Part shown: positions 60,801 through 64,000 of the stretch, piece by piece
Layout of the letters: every line of letters starts with the position of its first letter
Numbering within the stretch: the first letter of the stretch is position 1
NCBI GenBank assembly: GCA_040954595.2
Contig: CM082581.2
Span: 7,068,001-7,132,000 of the forward strand
Length of the DNA stretch: 64,000 nucleotides
Direction of reading: 5' to 3'
Origin: Balanoglossus misakiensis
Taxonomy: Eukaryota; Hemichordata
Notes under the pieces: model-generated
The model's database searches: none
Told to the model about the DNA's origin: nothing
What the model saw: only the letters and a program-made list of their open reading frames with translations
Position numbers and translations under genes: made by a program

Positions 60801-62469
60801 GGAGCAATGAACTTACAAAGAGAGTATTCGCCAGATTAACCCCAAAGACCCTGCAGATCGCATCGGGGCGGAAAGATTGTGATCACACAACCATAAAAAA
60901 CACATCGCTCAAAAAAGGAGAAACTCTCCTGGAGAGGCAAACGTACTTTGTATTGTAGGGCGGTCACCAGGCACTGGTCATTGAACTTTACTGACCCACC
61001 CGTTGTCGTACACACCCGACTTGTTGAACATGATCAAAACCCCACAAAGGCGTTCTCTTTTTTTTCATCTTCACCCCATTTAATTTATTAAAACACCTCA
61101 GACAAGTTGTTGAAGTACGCCCTCAACAGTTACATCGACTGTTACTTCTCGTTTGAGTACAACGCTTACGGTTACTCGAAAAAAAATTGAACCACAAAAC
61201 GTAGAGGGCGCGCGCGCGGACCCACACGTCGTTAAATTGGCCAAGTTGTATTTTAAATAGTCAATGTTTAGTATTGCGAAACACCGCGATAAGCAAGTTG
61301 GAATTCGAGTAATGGTCCTAATATCATTGAATGCTGGTTTCGATACGCATTTGTGAGTTAGCTGTATGGTTGCACCATCAATTTATTGATTCGATGCTGC
61401 CTGAATTCCCTGGCGAAGTCAGAAATTGGCCATGAAGAAGAATTCGCACAAAGGCAGGAATAGTTTTCATGGCCGGCGCAAAAATATGGGCAAGGACATG
61501 AACGCGGGACACTTCTGACCGGATCGATTTTTACCCCAGAAAGCACGCCAAACAATACCCACCCGCACGTAACAAAGTAGCGGCATTCAAACCAACCAGG
61601 CCAATCCCATCGCCACTGCTAAAACCGAACTTTTATGTACGTGCCATCCCTATTAGTAATGGTAGACTGGTATGCCTTACCTGCTGTAAAAACCCAATTG
61701 GGTCTTTTCAGACCCCGCGATATTGGATTGAATTGTACTAACCAGCGAAGAATGGTGTTTATCGATCGGTAGACATCTCGAGTAGAATTAGCTTGCCTTT
61801 ACTGTTTCAAATCTATCTTTTCTTACGAAATGCTAATCGCCTCTCATGTCGACCGGTTTCAATATCAATTTACATATAACGTTCTCTCCAAATAACGTAG
61901 CGAAATAATACTACTGTGGTAAAAACGCACAGAGAAAGAAAATTTAGGTTGAAAAAATTCTGGATCGAGACGTTTCGTGCGTGGTGCATTGTTTGAAAAA
62001 CTGCAATGCACGAATTTACATGGTCTGATAACTTGGATAAATCCAACAAAAACTAACAAAAAGGTGGGATTATATGGGATTGCACGAGTACTGTACCGGG
62101 GCTTAGCAAAGAGAGTGTGATGCTATGTGTAATTATCTCACTCAAAAGTCAGTTCATCAGCAGCGAAAATCCACGGTCAATAAACCAATGGCGATCAAAT
62201 TAGCCTGGAACAATACAGAACACTGCATTCTTTGGGCTATTTATGCAAATGAGCTGGAGCCAGTTTCGCCCCTTCTCGGGACATCGATCTCGAACGACTG
62301 CAGAACCCATCTCTACGGATCAGAAATGGCTGCTGCCTCGCTCGCTGCTGTGTCGACGATATGACCCGGTGACCCCTCCCTGCCAGTACGGCACTGTCAT
62401 GGATAAAATCCATGTCTGAGTAAGCTGGAATGGTGTGAGCGTGCAGAAATCCTGGTGCGGTGGCATCGT
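57827..62469. other. Divergent intergenic region between the two disordered-protein genes
   Basis: This 4.6-kb spacer separates two genes that point away from each other, so it must hold both promoters. The first 500 bases next to 57826 and the last 300 before 62470 are the natural candidates. An 11-base C run lies at 58929-58939 and GATA units at about 59981-59995. No conserved coding exon was seen. Confidence 0.5.
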
Positions 62470-62514
62470 ATGGTACAGCTGGAGGATAAAGGGACGCAAG
62501 CTCGTTCGGAAAAA

Positions 62515-63856
62515 ATGGAGAAAACATTGGCCGGCAGTGCCCGGGCAGACGCAATGGACGCGGACAAATGCCAGGAACGAGAAACCGATCTCGAAGATGG
62601 CGAAGACATTCTCTTGGACGCAGATGCCATTCTCGCTCTCTCCGATTCGGACGACCCAGACGAATTTCCGCTTTTGCAGACTATCACTGAAAGCGACGAG
62701 GAAGACGACGCGGGAAATCGTGTCAAGAAAAATTCGCTCACAAAAGGCGAGTCAGAAGACAGAGACCGCAAAGCCTCCGAAGTCTACGTGCCAGCGGAGA
62801 CCGTTCCACGAGCGTCAGCGTTCACCGCCGTCTCCGGCAATACATTCCGTCCGGTCGTGCCCACGCTGATCGTCCTCGACGTCGAAAGTGGTGACCGCAG
62901 TGCAGGTAGTCTGTTAGCAAAGCCGACAGCCGAGGAAAAGTTTCAATCGGTCGTCGATGAATACAAGCAAACGAGAGAAAATGGCAACCGCGTTGGACTC
63001 GACAAAAGAGGAGGTATTGGATACGCCCAACCATCTATGACTGGACACAAAGACAGTTTCCTAAGCCCGGGGATACTGAACGGCGACAGCTCATCGCTTG
63101 TAGTGAGAAGGCATTCCTTCGGGGGGACGGCCAAAGACCAAAAGTCAAAAGATGAGCTGCGAGAACATCGCCACATGACACCTGACAAACAACAAACACG
63201 GGCGGTTCACAGGCGACCGCCTTTGATCACGATTCAAGGAACGCTTTCGTCGTCCGACAGCGAGTCAGAGAAGACACAATCCGAAGCTGGAATTGTGTTC
63301 AATCCGACGAAGAATGCGGTACACCGGACGGGTCTCTGGGGGGCCGGCGACGCCATGTTGGAACCGTTCAGTGGTAAAACAAAGAAAGTCACGCGAAGGT
63401 ACTCGATCGCTCACACCCGGGAAGCGCACAAGAGAGTTCTTGAAAACATCAACTTTGAAAAGAGCCATTTTGTAAAAGAGAGAAACGGAGACCATCGAAG
63501 AGGCTCCAAGCCTCCCCTATCGCCCAGTTCCTTCACTCACACGTCGAACAGACAACGACGGAAAGCTTCCGTCGACGCCCCGAACATGAGACTCTTGCAA
63601 CCGCACCCTGCATCCCCGGCAGATTCTCCGAGGTCAAAGAGCAAGCACGCCCCGCCAACCCAAGGCGGCTTGACGATTCCGCAACAGCTCGACACGGCAA
63701 GGCAGCGGAGGGCGTCGTCGATCATCCCGCCGCGGAGAGACACAGCCCTCCTCAGCCCAGCGGACCCGACCTCAGTCGGCGTCGATAAAACCAAAAGGAG
63801 AACAACGTCCTGTCCACCGCCAGTTACTTTATCGTCGTCGCATTTCATGTTTGGAG
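62515..63856 (+). CDS. Unrecognised Ser/Arg-rich disordered protein, first coding exon, continues past the window
   Basis: One long frame of 447 codons ends at a donor (TTTGGAG then GTGAGG); reading past it gives only 10 more codons before a stop, so splicing is likely. The remainder is outside the window. ATG 62515 has a strong context (AAA ATG G); ATG 62470 in the same frame would add 15 residues. An in-frame stop lies at 62404. Residues 20-65 are acidic (LSDSDDPDEF, ESDEEDD). The rest is basic and Ser-rich with RRHS (199-202), RRYS (294-297), RRKAS (348-352), RRAS (398-401) and RRTTS (428-432), typical PKA or related basophilic-kinase target motifs. A short stretch around 304-322 (AHKRVLENINFEKSHF) looks helical. 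I recognise no family. It is divergent from the similar-looking gene at 54.8-57.8 kb. Confidence 0.65.
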
Positions 63857-64000
63857 GTGAGGCCAGTCTTGTATTCCGGAATCTTTGAAAATTTCCGGAA
63901 GCAACATCACGTATTCAACTTTAACAACCATTGCAAAACTTTATTTTCGACCAATTCTGCGTTTTTCAATATAGTTTCCCCCCCCCCCCCCCTCGTACGA
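63857..64000 (+). other. Start of an intron at the right edge
   Basis: The sequence after the donor at 63857 is AT-rich and contains a 15-base C run at 63978-63992. No acceptor or exon is seen before the window ends. Confidence 0.55.

Overview
This is a eukaryotic nuclear window. Genes are split by GT-AG introns, long stretches carry no gene, and there are many G/C mononucleotide runs, short palindromic TACATGTA motifs and small hairpin repeats. Gene content and order point to an invertebrate deuterostome (cephalochordate, hemichordate or echinoderm); I cannot separate these by eye. All gene models below were built by hand from splice signals, reading phase and remembered family motifs. No database was consulted.

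The left third (2.6-27 kb) is a compact housekeeping/ciliary block: a disordered protein that may be p33MONOX/KIAA1191-like (minus), an ARL9/ARL10-type small GTPase (plus), HIGD2A (minus), NOP16 (plus) and a THEG-repeat sperm/ciliary protein (minus, eight coding exons spread over 10.8 kb). The first two and the middle two are head-to-head pairs with short shared promoters, and each promoter holds a CACGTGA element. From memory, human 5q35.2 has KIAA1191-ARL10-NOP16-HIGD2A and human 4q12 has ARL9-THEGL. The window therefore looks like the unsplit ancestor of two vertebrate paralogous blocks. This is its most interesting feature.

The centre (27-54.8 kb) is gene-poor and holds one developmental gene, a secreted FGF with the canonical three-exon structure (40.18-46.89 kb). 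About 13 kb of non-coding DNA lies upstream and 8 kb downstream. It has a TATA box about 230 bases before its ATG and a poly(A) signal about 290 bases after its stop.

The right end (54.8-64 kb) carries two unrecognised, divergently transcribed genes for Ser/Pro/Arg-rich, mostly disordered proteins with many RRxS-type basic phosphosite motifs. The first is complete as two exons. The second runs off the right edge after a clear splice donor. A possible exon of another minus-strand gene touches the left edge.

Other structure includes a 94-base near-perfect hairpin (MITE-like), a second hairpin family present in two opposite-orientation copies, a third dispersed repeat in two introns, long polypurine tracts, and a recurring RFX X-box-like palindrome. 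One X-box-like site lies about 215 bases upstream of the THEG-family start codon. No tRNA, rRNA, CRISPR or recognisable transposase/reverse transcriptase gene was seen.
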